Part shown: piece by piece, positions 26,436 through 34,629 of the stretch
Layout of the letters: each line of letters begins with the position of its first letter
How positions within the stretch are numbered: the stretch's first letter is position 1
DNA from: CAIWHR01 sp963823215
GTDB taxonomy: Bacteria; Pseudomonadota; Gammaproteobacteria; Burkholderiales; Casimicrobiaceae
Length of the DNA: 64,000 bases
Reading direction: 5' to 3'
Assembly: GCA_963823215.1 (NCBI GenBank)
Contig: CAWGKT010000008.1
Span: forward strand, 186,001-250,000
Translations under genes and position numbers: made by a program
The notes under the pieces: generated by a model
What the model saw: only the letters and a program-made list of their open reading frames with translations
Databases searched by the model: none
What the model was told of the DNA's origin: nothing

Positions 26436-26873
26436 ATGTCCGTCAAGACCCTGGTCACCGGTGTCATCGGTTCCGACACCCACATCGTCGGCAACCGCAT
26501 CCTGTCGAGGGCGCTGGAAATGGCCGGGTACAAGGTCGTCGCGCTGGGAGCGCTCACCCCGGCGGCGGAATTCGTCAAGGCGGCCATCGAGACCAATGCC
26601 GATGCCATCCTGGTGTCGTCGCTATATGGACAGGGGGAGCTCGACTGTCGCGGCTTTCGCGATCTGTGCATCGAGGCGGGGCTGGAGCGCATTCTGATCT
26701 ACGTGGGCGGCAATCTGGTCGTCGGCAAGCAGACGTGGGAGGAGGTGGAGCAGCGCTTCGTCGCGATGGGCTTCGACCGCGCGTTCCCGCCCGGTACCCG
26801 GACGGACGACGTGATCCGCATCCTGGCGCAGGACTTCGAGTTGCGCGCGCGGGACTCTTCGAGGCAACGGTAA
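26436..26873 (+). CDS. glmS: Methylaspartate (glutamate) mutase subunit S, cobalamin-binding
   Basis: 145 residues. Small B12-binding subunit of glutamate mutase, which rearranges L-glutamate to (2S,3S)-3-methylaspartate. The base-off, His-on cobalamin motif D-x-H-x-x-G is present (GSDTHIVGNRIL), with ILVSSLYGQGE and YVGGNLVVG, the usual corrin-binding strands. Start ATG 26436. Followed by glmL and glmE in the canonical S-L-E order, which makes the assignment secure. Confidence 0.93.
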   Translation: MSVKTLVTGVIGSDTHIVGNRILSRALEMAGYKVVALGALTPAAEFVKAAIETNADAILVSSLYGQGELDCRGFRDLCIEAGLERILIYVGGNLVVGKQTWEEVEQRFVAMGFDRAFPPGTRTDDVIRILAQDFELRARDSSRQR

Positions 26874-26889
26874 TGCGCCGGCAGCGACC

Positions 26890-28305
26890 ATGAAAGCCGC
26901 CCTGCTCATCGACTTCGGCAGTACCTACACGAAGCTGCGTGCCGTCGACGTGGGACGAGCGACGATCCTCGGAGCGGGACAGGGGCCCTCGACGGTCGGC
27001 ACCGACATCGCCATCGGCATGCGCGCGGCGCTCGCTGATCTCGAGCGTCACATCGGTGTCCTGCCCACATTCGCCTACCGCCTTGCCTGTTCCAGCGCCG
27101 CCGGCGGCTTGCGCATGGTCACGGTCGGCCTGGTGCGCGAATTGACCGCGGAGGCGGCGCGCCAGGCGGCGCTGGGCGCTGGGGCACGGCTGGTCGGGAC
27201 GTTCGCGTACCGCCTGACCGCCACGGACGTGAATCGGATCGAGCAGCTCGCACCGGACATCCTGCTGCTGGCCGGCGGCACCGACGGCGGCAACAGCGAG
27301 GTCATCCTGCACAATGCCGACGCGCTCGGCCGAAGTCGGCTTGCCTGCCCGATCGTGCTGGCGGGCAACCGGAGCGCGGTGGATCCATGTGGCGAACGGC
27401 TTGCCGGCAGGGCGGTGATCGTTGCCGAAAACGTGATGCCGGAGTTCAACGTGCTCAACATCGAGCCCGCGCGCGGCGCCATTCGCGAGGTGTTCATCGA
27501 CCGCATCGTGCACGCCAAGGGCATCGACCGCGCGCAGGCGATGTTCGACCGCGTGCTGATGCCCACGCCGGCGGCCGTCATGGAAGGGGCGCGCCTGCTG
27601 GCCGACGGCTGCGACGGATTGGCAGGACTCGGCACACTGCTGGTGGTGGATCCGGGCGGGGCAACCACCGACGTGCACTCGGTCGCCTCGGGGGCGCCAA
27701 GCCGAGCGGGTGTGATTCCGCAGGGCTTGCCCGAGCCGCGGGTGAAGCGCACGGTCGAAGGAGACCTCGGCATGCGGCACAACATCGCGGCCATCGACGA
27801 AGCGGCGGGAGCGGGTGTCATCGCCGCGGAAAGCGGGCTCGCGGTGGCACGCGTGCGGGATCTCATCGCCGAGCTGGGGCGCAGCGTGGAGCGCGTGCCG
27901 GCCAACGCGGACGAGGAGGCGCTGGATCGCGCGCTGGCACGCGCCGCAGTGCGCCTGGCGGTAAAGCGCCACGCCGGCACGGTGGAGACGATGTTCACCG
28001 TGTCCGGGCCGGCGGTCGTGCAGCGCGGCAAGGACCTGTCCGACGTGGATGTCGTGATCGGCACCGGCGGCGCGCTCGTGCACAGTCCGGATCCCGCAGC
28101 GATCCTCGCAACCGCGCTCGCCGATTCCGGTGACCCGCTTTCGCTGCGACCGCGCGCGCCGCGGCTCCTGCTCGACCGGGAGTACATTCTCTACGCCTGC
28201 GGCCTGCTGGGTCAGGTCGAGCCCCGGCAAGCGCTCGCGCTGGGGCTCGCGCATCTCACGCTGCTGAACCGGGAGATCGGCGATGAACGCACCGTCCGCA
28301 CCTGA
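26890..28305 (+). CDS. glmL: Glutamate mutase accessory protein GlmL/MutL
   Basis: 471 residues. ASKHA-fold ATPase thought to act as a reactivase or chaperone for the mutase. The N-terminal phosphate loop is LLIDFGSTYTKLRAVD, a second phosphate loop LLVVDPGGATTDVHSV lies near residue 255, and adenosine-binding residues follow at VVIGTGGALVHSP. The frame overlaps the start of glmE by 23 bases, indicating tight coupling. Confidence 0.9.
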   Translation: MKAALLIDFGSTYTKLRAVDVGRATILGAGQGPSTVGTDIAIGMRAALADLERHIGVLPTFAYRLACSSAAGGLRMVTVGLVRELTAEAARQAALGAGARLVGTFAYRLTATDVNRIEQLAPDILLLAGGTDGGNSEVILHNADALGRSRLACPIVLAGNRSAVDPCGERLAGRAVIVAENVMPEFNVLNIEPARGAIREVFIDRIVHAKGIDRAQAMFDRVLMPTPAAVMEGARLLADGCDGLAGLGTLLVVDPGGATTDVHSVASGAPSRAGVIPQGLPEPRVKRTVEGDLGMRHNIAAIDEAAGAGVIAAESGLAVARVRDLIAELGRSVERVPANADEEALDRALARAAVRLAVKRHAGTVETMFTVSGPAVVQRGKDLSDVDVVIGTGGALVHSPDPAAILATALADSGDPLSLRPRAPRLLLDREYILYACGLLGQVEPRQALALGLAHLTLLNREIGDERTVRT

Positions 28306-29785
28306 ACTGAAGCCGCCCCTGTCCCAGCAGCGGATCCCGGACGACGTGTTCGCCGGGATGCGGCGGGAGAACCTCGCGCGCTGGCCCACCGGCCGCGACG
28401 TGGACCTGGACGAGGCGGTGGCGCTGCACCAGGCGTTGCCGCAACACAAGCAGCTGGCGTGGGTGCTGCGCCGGGCGGTGGCCGAGCGCCGCTGCCTGAC
28501 GCAGCCGCGTGGCGGCTTCGGCACCTTCGCGCTGCAGCTGAAGCTGATGGAAACCCTGGACAAGGAGGGCCTCGCCGACGTGGTGCCCACCACCACCGAC
28601 AGCTACACCCGCAACGAGCACTTCGCGCTGGCGCAGCGCGGCGTCGAGGAGTCGGAGCGCGAGGGCCGCTCCATGCTGAACGGCTATCCGCTGGTGAACT
28701 ACGGGGTGGCGGTGAACCGGCGGCTGATCGAGGCCATCGACAAGCCGGCAATCATGCTCACCGGGACCACGATGCCGAAGCTGACCGGCGAGATCGGATT
28801 CGCTTCCGGCTATTCCGGTTACCTCGGGTCGGGCGTCGCCTACACGACGTCCTACATCAAGGAAATGTCGATCGAGGATGGCATCCGCAACTACCAGTAC
28901 CTCGATCGCCTCGCTTGCGCGTACCAGGAGCGCGGGGTCGAGCTGCACCGGCGGCAGCCGGGCTTTCTCACCGGCACCAACATTCCGCCGTGCATCGCGA
29001 TCATGACCTGCGTGCTGGACGCGTTGCTGGCGGCGGCGCAGGGCGTGCGGAACTACGGCCTCGAGCTCGGCCAGACGCTGCACCTCGTCCAGGACGCGGC
29101 GGCGATTTCCGCCTGCGGCGAGCTGGTGCAGGAATACCTGGTCAAGTGCGGCCATCCCGACGTGTTCACATCGGTGACCTCGCTGCACTGGATGGGCGCC
29201 TGGCCGCACGACGACGCGCAGTCGGCGGCGCTGGTGGTCTACGGCGGGACCGTGGCCGCGATCGGCGGCGCCGTCAGCGTCACCACCAAGTCGACGCACG
29301 AGGCTTTCGGGCTGCCCACCCCCGAAATCAATGCCCAGGGCCTGCGAATGACGCGCATGGCGATCTACCTGGCGCGGCATATCCGGCTGGACGGGCTGGC
29401 GGAGTTCGCCTTCGAGAAGGATCTGATCATGCGCGAGGTGCGGCCGATCATCGACCGCGTCCTCGAGATGGGCGACGGCGACGTGGCCATCGGCACGGTG
29501 CGCGCCTTCGCCGCCGGTGTGATGGACGTTCCGTGGTCGCCGAACCGGCACGTCAGGAGCCGGGTCATGCCGGCGCGGGATGCCGACGGATGCCTGCGCA
29601 TCCTCGATGCGGGCCTGATGCCCTTTCCCAAGGACGTGCTGGAAGTCCACGAGTCGCGTTTGCGGCAACGCGCCGCCCGCGACGGCGTGCCGTTCAACGA
29701 CGAGCTGGCCGTCGCCAGCGTGTTCGAGCTGTCCGAGCCTCTGTCCAGACTGATCTCGGACAAGTGGACGCGGCAGTCGGCGTAA
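28283..29785 (+). CDS. glmE: Methylaspartate (glutamate) mutase subunit E, catalytic
   Basis: 500 residues, close to the usual 480-485. Catalytic barrel subunit that binds glutamate and performs the radical rearrangement with coenzyme B12 held by GlmS. Conserved features include QPRGGFGTFALQLKLM, TTTDSYTRNEHF, MLNGYPLVNYGV, GTNIPPCIAIMT and EINAQGLRMTRMAIY. The arginines and glutamate of the substrate cage fall within the first and third of these. Starts inside glmL; the following gene begins 11 bases after its stop. Confidence 0.94.
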   Translation: MNAPSAPELKPPLSQQRIPDDVFAGMRRENLARWPTGRDVDLDEAVALHQALPQHKQLAWVLRRAVAERRCLTQPRGGFGTFALQLKLMETLDKEGLADVVPTTTDSYTRNEHFALAQRGVEESEREGRSMLNGYPLVNYGVAVNRRLIEAIDKPAIMLTGTTMPKLTGEIGFASGYSGYLGSGVAYTTSYIKEMSIEDGIRNYQYLDRLACAYQERGVELHRRQPGFLTGTNIPPCIAIMTCVLDALLAAAQGVRNYGLELGQTLHLVQDAAAISACGELVQEYLVKCGHPDVFTSVTSLHWMGAWPHDDAQSAALVVYGGTVAAIGGAVSVTTKSTHEAFGLPTPEINAQGLRMTRMAIYLARHIRLDGLAEFAFEKDLIMREVRPIIDRVLEMGDGDVAIGTVRAFAAGVMDVPWSPNRHVRSRVMPARDADGCLRILDAGLMPFPKDVLEVHESRLRQRAARDGVPFNDELAVASVFELSEPLSRLISDKWTRQSA

Positions 29786-29796
29786 GATCTCAAACA

Positions 29797-30522
29797 ATGA
29801 ACACGCTCTCCGTTCGCGTCTGGCGCACGGGCGCCGACGGTTCGGGCGGCCGCTTCGTCGCGTACGACGTGCCGCGGCTACCGGCGCAGACGGTCCTCGA
29901 CGTCGTGACGCACATCCAGCGACGCATCGATTCGACGCTCGCCTACCGGTTCGCCTGCCGCGTCGGAATGTGCGGCTCGTGTGCGATGACGGTCAACGGT
30001 CGCGCGCGCTGGACCTGCCGCACGCACATCGAGGCCGCGGTCGGCGGCAGCGGCCTCGAAATCGCGCCGCTCGCGCATCTGCCGGTGATCCGCGACCTCG
30101 TCACCGACATGCGCGAATTCTTCGACAAGTGGGCGCGGGCGAACGGCCAATTCGTTCCGACCGCCTCGCGCCGCGACGATTTCGCAGCCGTAATGCCGGC
30201 CTCGCGCGAGCGGCGCGCGGTCGACGCGGCGATCGAGTGCATCGGCTGCGCCGTCTGCTACGCGAGTTGCGATGTCGTTAGCTGGAACCCCGCGTATCTC
30301 GGCCCCGCGGCGCTGAACCGCGCGTGGACGCTCGTCAACGATCCGCGCGACGGCGCGCGCAGCGAGCGGCTGGCCGCCGTCGCGGGCGACGCCGGCTGCC
30401 ACGCCTGCCACACGCACCAGAGCTGCACCGAGCGCTGCCCGAAGCAGCTCTCGCCGACGGCGTCGATCGCGGGGCTGAAGCGCCGGACTGCGATCGTGGC
30501 ACTGTTGGGAGCCATGCCGTGA
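29797..30522 (+). CDS. Succinate dehydrogenase/fumarate reductase-type iron-sulfur subunit
   Basis: 241 residues. Electron-transfer subunit of a complex II-like enzyme. Cluster ligands are complete: [2Fe-2S] CRVGMCGSCAMTVNG with a fourth Cys 11 residues on, [4Fe-4S] CIGCAVCYASC, and [3Fe-4S] CHACHTHQSCTERCP. It begins 11 bases after glmE and its stop overlaps the next start. Its position inside a glutamate mutase operon, away from any citric acid cycle genes, suggests a dedicated substrate such as mesaconate/methylsuccinate rather than housekeeping succinate oxidation. This is inference. Confidence 0.88.
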   Translation: MNTLSVRVWRTGADGSGGRFVAYDVPRLPAQTVLDVVTHIQRRIDSTLAYRFACRVGMCGSCAMTVNGRARWTCRTHIEAAVGGSGLEIAPLAHLPVIRDLVTDMREFFDKWARANGQFVPTASRRDDFAAVMPASRERRAVDAAIECIGCAVCYASCDVVSWNPAYLGPAALNRAWTLVNDPRDGARSERLAAVAGDAGCHACHTHQSCTERCPKQLSPTASIAGLKRRTAIVALLGAMP

Positions 30523-30947
30523 GCTTTCCGCCGGTCCGCTCCGACGAAGGCGGCGTTTCTCGCGTAGGGACCGCGGAGCGCTTGGGAGCGCCAATGAGCC
30601 GCGCGCGTAGCCAGTCGCTACTTTGGCTCGCGCAGCGGGGCAGCGCCGTCGTGCTGGCGATGTGCGTTGTCGTGCACCTGGCCACTATGATCGTCGCTGT
30701 GCGCGGCGGCCTCACGGCGGTCGAGATCCTGGGGCGCACGCGCGGCAGCGCCCTGTGGGTGGCGTTCTACGGCGTGTTCGTACTCGGCGTGGCGATCCAT
30801 GCGCCAATTGGACTCCGCGCGATCGTCGCGGAAATGCGCGGTGGTCATGGCAGGGGCATTGACATGGCAATGCTCGCCTTCGCAGCGGTGCTGCTTGTGC
30901 TGGGGTTGCGCGCGGTCTATGCGGTCACGGCGGGGATGGGAACGTGA
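30519..30947 (+). CDS. Complex II-like membrane anchor subunit, first of two
   Basis: 142 residues from GTG 30519, which overlaps the previous stop (GTGA), or 117 from ATG 30594. Three hydrophobic segments are visible (around QRGSAVVLAMCVVVHLATMI, LWVAFYGVFVLGVAIHA and MLAFAAVLLVLGLRAVYAV). Histidines in VVVHL and IHAPIG are candidate heme or quinone-site ligands. Identified mainly by size, topology and position next to the iron-sulfur subunit. Confidence 0.75.
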   Translation: MSFPPVRSDEGGVSRVGTAERLGAPMSRARSQSLLWLAQRGSAVVLAMCVVVHLATMIVAVRGGLTAVEILGRTRGSALWVAFYGVFVLGVAIHAPIGLRAIVAEMRGGHGRGIDMAMLAFAAVLLVLGLRAVYAVTAGMGT

Positions 30948-31312
30948 GCGAAAGCGCGATCCGCCGCAACGACTGGCGCACGCGCGGCCACGTGGGCTGG
31001 TGGGCGTTCGCTGTTCACCGCCTGTCCGGTCTCGGGCTGGCCATCTTTCTGCCCGCGCATTTCCTCGTGCTGGGCCAGGCGCTGACCGGCGCCGAAGCGC
31101 TCGACGGCGTCCTTGCCTGGACCGAGATTCCGCTCGTCAAGGCGAGCGAGGTGGCGCTCGTGTTCCTGCTCGCCGTTCATCTGGGCGGCGGATTGCGGCT
31201 GCTACTGGCGGAGTTCGGCGGCTGGCGCGCGACGTGGCAACCGTCGCTGATCGCGGCCACCGGCGGCCTTGCCGTGTCGTGCGCGCTTCTCTTCGCGCTC
31301 AATCTTGTGTAG
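30944..31312 (+). CDS. Complex II-like membrane anchor subunit, second of two (SdhC-type)
   Basis: 122 residues from a GTG that overlaps the previous stop by four bases. It shows the SdhC signature FAVHRLSGLGLAIFLPAHFL (heme-ligand His and quinone-site Arg-Ser) and HLGGGLRLLLAEFG at the end of the second helix, with three membrane segments. Completes a diheme-like or monoheme anchor that connects the complex to the quinone pool. Confidence 0.82.
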   Translation: MSESAIRRNDWRTRGHVGWWAFAVHRLSGLGLAIFLPAHFLVLGQALTGAEALDGVLAWTEIPLVKASEVALVFLLAVHLGGGLRLLLAEFGGWRATWQPSLIAATGGLAVSCALLFALNLV

Positions 31313-31319
31313 GCGGACG

Positions 31320-32195
31320 ATGCGGATCGCACCGGAACGAATCGAGGACGCCGCGAAGGAGCTCTACGTGCGCGCGCTAAAAGACCTGCCGCCCGACATC
31401 AAGCGCGGCTTCGCCGCGCTGGCGGCGCGCGAGACGGGCGCCACCGCGAAGGCAGTGCTCGGCACGATGATCGAGAACATCGCGGTCGCCGAGCGCACCG
31501 GCAATCTGCTCTGCCAGGACACGGGCATCCCGATCTACAATGTGACGATCGGCCGCGATGCCGAGGTCGACGGCGTGGCACTGAAGGCGGCGATCCGGCG
31601 CGGATGCGAGCGCGCGACGCGCGAATACCCGCTACGCTCGTCGATCGTGCACCCACTGACCCGCAGAAACGAGCACACGTCCTGCGGGATCGGCATCCCG
31701 GTGATCCACGTCGATTTCTCCGACGCCTTCGCCGGCCTCAAGATCGAGATGATCCCCAAGGGCAGCGGCTCCGAAAACAACTCCTGGCTGCGGATGGCGA
31801 TCCCGGCCGAGGGCATCGACGCGATTCTGACCTTCGTCGTCGATTGCGTGCTCGGCGCCGGCGGCAAGACGTGCCCGCCAACCATCGTCGGGGTCGGCGT
31901 CGGCGGCACGGCGGATCTGTGCGTTCACCTCGCCAAGGTCGCTGCGACGCGGCCGCTCGGCTCGCCGTGCGCGGATCCCGACGGCGCCGAGCTGGAGGCC
32001 CGGCTATCGGCGGCGGTGAACCTGCTCGGTGTCGGACCGCAGGGTCTCGGCGGCGATGCGACGGCCTTCGCGGTGCACGTCGAGCTCGCGGCGACTCACA
32101 TCACGATGAACCCGGTGGCCGTGAACATGCAGTGCCACTCGGCGCGGCGCTCGAGCGCCGTGCTCACCGCCGGCGGCGTCGAGTACGGCTACTGA
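31320..32195 (+). CDS. Class I fumarase-type hydro-lyase, alpha subunit (fumarase/mesaconase/tartrate dehydratase)
   Basis: 291 residues. Holds the labile [4Fe-4S] cluster of the two-subunit class I fumarase family; the three cluster cysteines are visible in LLCQDTGIP, GKTCPPTIVGVGVGGTAD and MQCHSARRS. Adds water to fumarate-type double bonds. Close relatives act on fumarate, mesaconate or tartrate. In this operon mesaconate, the product of glutamate mutase plus ammonia-lyase, is the likeliest substrate, giving (S)-citramalate. Start ATG 31320, eight bases after the anchor gene. Confidence 0.88.
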   Translation: MRIAPERIEDAAKELYVRALKDLPPDIKRGFAALAARETGATAKAVLGTMIENIAVAERTGNLLCQDTGIPIYNVTIGRDAEVDGVALKAAIRRGCERATREYPLRSSIVHPLTRRNEHTSCGIGIPVIHVDFSDAFAGLKIEMIPKGSGSENNSWLRMAIPAEGIDAILTFVVDCVLGAGGKTCPPTIVGVGVGGTADLCVHLAKVAATRPLGSPCADPDGAELEARLSAAVNLLGVGPQGLGGDATAFAVHVELAATHITMNPVAVNMQCHSARRSSAVLTAGGVEYGY

Positions 32196-32200
32196 CCGCG

Positions 32201-32830
32201 ATGGCCCATCACGATTTCACGATGCCCGTCACCGAAGCGCAGGTCCGCGCATTGGCGGTCGACGACACGGTCACGCTGAACGGCACGCTCTTCGGCATTC
32301 GCGACGCGACGCAGATCGCGCTGTTCGACCGCGGCCGCTCGACGCGCATGGACCTCAAAGGGCATGCGGTCATTCACACGGCGCCCAACGTGAAGAGAGT
32401 CGCGCCGTCGCCCGCGTATCCCGTGGGCTACGAGCCCATCTGCGTCGGGACGACGACCAGCGCGCGGATGGAGCGCTTCACGCGGCCGCTGATGACGCAG
32501 TGCGGCGTGCGCTTCGTCATTGGCAAGGGCGGACTCGGCGCCGAATCGGCGGCCGCGTTCCGCGAGCTGGGCGGCGTCTATCTCGCGATCGTAGGCGGCG
32601 CCGCAGCGCTCGAGACGACGTGGATCGAGGCGATCGAGGACGTCGACCTCGACGACCTCAATCCCGAGAGCCTGTGGCAGTTCCGCGTGCGCAACTTCGG
32701 CCCGCTGCGGGTCGCGATGGACAGCCGCGGCGGCAATCTCTATGCGACCGTCGATGCTGCCGCGACGGCGAACCGCGCGGCGGTGCTCGCGGCGCTGGGC
32801 GTCGGGTCGGGTTCGCCTCCTCGCTCTTGA
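32201..32830 (+). CDS. Class I fumarase-type hydro-lyase, beta subunit
   Basis: 209 residues, the usual partner of the alpha subunit. Conserved features are HTAPNVKRV, VGYEPICVGTTTSARMERF, VIGKGGLG and GVYLAIVGGAAAL. Provides substrate-binding residues across the subunit interface. Starts at ATG 32201, five bases after the alpha stop, and its last codons overlap the next frame, whose TTG start lies at 32827. Confidence 0.88.
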   Translation: MAHHDFTMPVTEAQVRALAVDDTVTLNGTLFGIRDATQIALFDRGRSTRMDLKGHAVIHTAPNVKRVAPSPAYPVGYEPICVGTTTSARMERFTRPLMTQCGVRFVIGKGGLGAESAAAFRELGGVYLAIVGGAAALETTWIEAIEDVDLDDLNPESLWQFRVRNFGPLRVAMDSRGGNLYATVDAAATANRAAVLAALGVGSGSPPRS

Positions 32831-34557
32831 GAACGCTCCGCACCGATCTGCTGATCCTCGGTGCCGGCGGCGCGGGACTCTTTGCCGCGCTGCATGCACA
32901 CAGCGCCAACCCTTCGCTTCACGTCACCATCGCGGTGAAGGGCCTGCTCGGAAAGTGCGGGTGCACGCGGATGGTACAGGGCGGCTACAACGTCGCGCTG
33001 GCGGAAGGCGATTCGGTCGAGCGGCACTTCATGGACACGATCGAGGGCGGCAAGTGGCTGCCGGACCAGGACCTCGCCTGGACGCTCGTGAACGGAGCGG
33101 TCGAACGCATCCATGAGCTCGAGAACGAGCTGGGCTGCTTCTTCGATCGCAATCCCGACGGCACGATCCACCAGAAGGCGTTCGCCGGGCAGACGTTCGA
33201 CCGCACCGTGCACAAGGGCGATCTTACCGGCATCGAGATCATGAACCGGCTCGCCGAGCAGGTGTGGGCGCGCGGCATCCATCGACTGGAAGAGCACCGG
33301 GCGCTCGACTTCGTGGCGGCGGCAGGAAGCCAGGATGCGGGCGCGCCGGCCGGCGTCCTGCTCGTCGACGTCCGCACTGGTGAATACATGTTCGTGCACG
33401 CGAAGGCGGTGCTGCTCGCCACGGGCGGCGGTCCGACCATGTACAAGTTCCACACGCCGTCGGGCGACAAGAGCTGCGACGGCCTCGCGATGGCGCTGCG
33501 CTTCGGGCTGCCCCTGCGTGACATGGAGATGGTGCAGTTCCATCCCACGGGCCTCCTCGCCGGGCCGGACACGCGGATGACGGGCACCGTGCTGGAAGAG
33601 GGGTTGCGGGGCGCGGGTGGGTATCTTCAGGACGGCGACGGCAAGCGCTTCATGGAACGGTACGACGAGCGCGGCGAGCGCGCAACGCGCGATATCGTGT
33701 CGCGCGCGATCGATGCTGAAATGCGCGCCGGGCGCACGACGAAGAACGGCGGTGTCTACCTCAGCATGGGCCATCTGGGCCCGGACAACGTGCGCCGGCA
33801 GTTCAAGGGCATGGTCGAGCGCTGCGCCGACTGCGGCTTCGATCTCGCCGCCGGCAAGGTCGAGGTCGTGCCCACCGCGCACTACATGATGGGCGGCGTC
33901 GAATTCGCGCCCGATTGTACGACGGAGCGCCCGGGGCTCTTCGTCGCGGGTGAGGATTCTGGCGGCGTGCACGGCGCCAACCGGCTGGGCGGCAACGGTG
34001 TGGCCAACTCGACGGTATTCGGTGGCATCGCCGGCGACATGATCGCCGCGTGGCTGGCCCGCGACGGCGAATGGCGCGAGCCCGATGCCGCGTCACTCGA
34101 CGCGGCGGTCGCGCGCGCCGAGGCGCCGTTCGCGCGCAAACGCGCTGCTACGGGCGCGCTCGAGTCGATACGCGAGCGCCTGTACGACGTGATGTGGGAC
34201 GACGCGGGCATCGTTCGCGATGCGCCCGGGCTCGCGCGTGCCGCCGCTGCCTTGGAGGTCCTCGGCGCAGAACTTGCCGACACTGGCCTCGCCGACGGTG
34301 GGCGCGCGTTCAATCTGACCTGGCACGACGCGCTCAACCTCGCGAACCTGATCGCGGTGTCGCAGGCGATCGTCCGCGCGGGGGAGGCGCGCGAGGACTC
34401 GCGCGGCGCGCACTTCCGATCGGACCATCCGGACACCGGAGACCTCGCATCGTCGGCCTTCGTGCGTGTCCGGCAACGCGATCAAGGGTTCGATGCCGAA
34501 ACCGTACCAGTGCGCTTCACACGCGTCGCACCCGGCGAAACGCTGCTTCGGGATTGA
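32827..34557 (+). CDS. Succinate dehydrogenase/fumarate reductase-type flavoprotein, lacking the covalent-FAD histidine
   Basis: 577 residues. FAD-binding subunit of the complex II-like enzyme. FAD motifs: DLLILGAGGAGLFAALHA at the N-terminus and the C-terminal AGEDSGGVHGANRLGGNG. Substrate-site motifs HPTGLL and RDIVSRAI (catalytic arginine) are present. At the place where SdhA/FrdA carry the histidine that bonds FAD (HTVAAxGG), this protein reads CTRMVQGGYN, so FAD is probably held non-covalently. The start is TTG 32827, overlapping the fumarase beta stop. Unusually, it is separated from its iron-sulfur and anchor subunits by the fumarase pair. The missing covalent bond would raise fumarate-reductase-like or altered-substrate behaviour, as in L-aspartate oxidase. 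Confidence 0.85.
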   Translation: MRTLRTDLLILGAGGAGLFAALHAHSANPSLHVTIAVKGLLGKCGCTRMVQGGYNVALAEGDSVERHFMDTIEGGKWLPDQDLAWTLVNGAVERIHELENELGCFFDRNPDGTIHQKAFAGQTFDRTVHKGDLTGIEIMNRLAEQVWARGIHRLEEHRALDFVAAAGSQDAGAPAGVLLVDVRTGEYMFVHAKAVLLATGGGPTMYKFHTPSGDKSCDGLAMALRFGLPLRDMEMVQFHPTGLLAGPDTRMTGTVLEEGLRGAGGYLQDGDGKRFMERYDERGERATRDIVSRAIDAEMRAGRTTKNGGVYLSMGHLGPDNVRRQFKGMVERCADCGFDLAAGKVEVVPTAHYMMGGVEFAPDCTTERPGLFVAGEDSGGVHGANRLGGNGVANSTVFGGIAGDMIAAWLARDGEWREPDAASLDAAVARAEAPFARKRAATGALESIRERLYDVMWDDAGIVRDAPGLARAAAALEVLGAELADTGLADGGRAFNLTWHDALNLANLIAVSQAIVRAGEAREDSRGAHFRSDHPDTGDLASSAFVRVRQRDQGFDAETVPVRFTRVAPGETLLRD

Positions 34558-34607
34558 AGCCGGACAGGGTTGTTGCGCCCGCGCCGTTCGCGCCGCATGA
34601 TACGATC

Positions 34608-34629
34608 GCATAGAACGTTCGTTCTATGC
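34608..34629 (+). promoter_or_regulatory. Perfect 9-bp-arm palindrome at the helicase start
   Basis: Arms GCATAGAAC and GTTCTATGC around a 4-base centre, a perfect inverted repeat. It contains GAAC-N4-GTTC, the LexA-box pattern of some phyla, and also looks like a TetR-family operator. It overlaps the ATG at 34626; if translation begins at GTG 34668 the palindrome would lie in the promoter. Confidence 0.55.
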
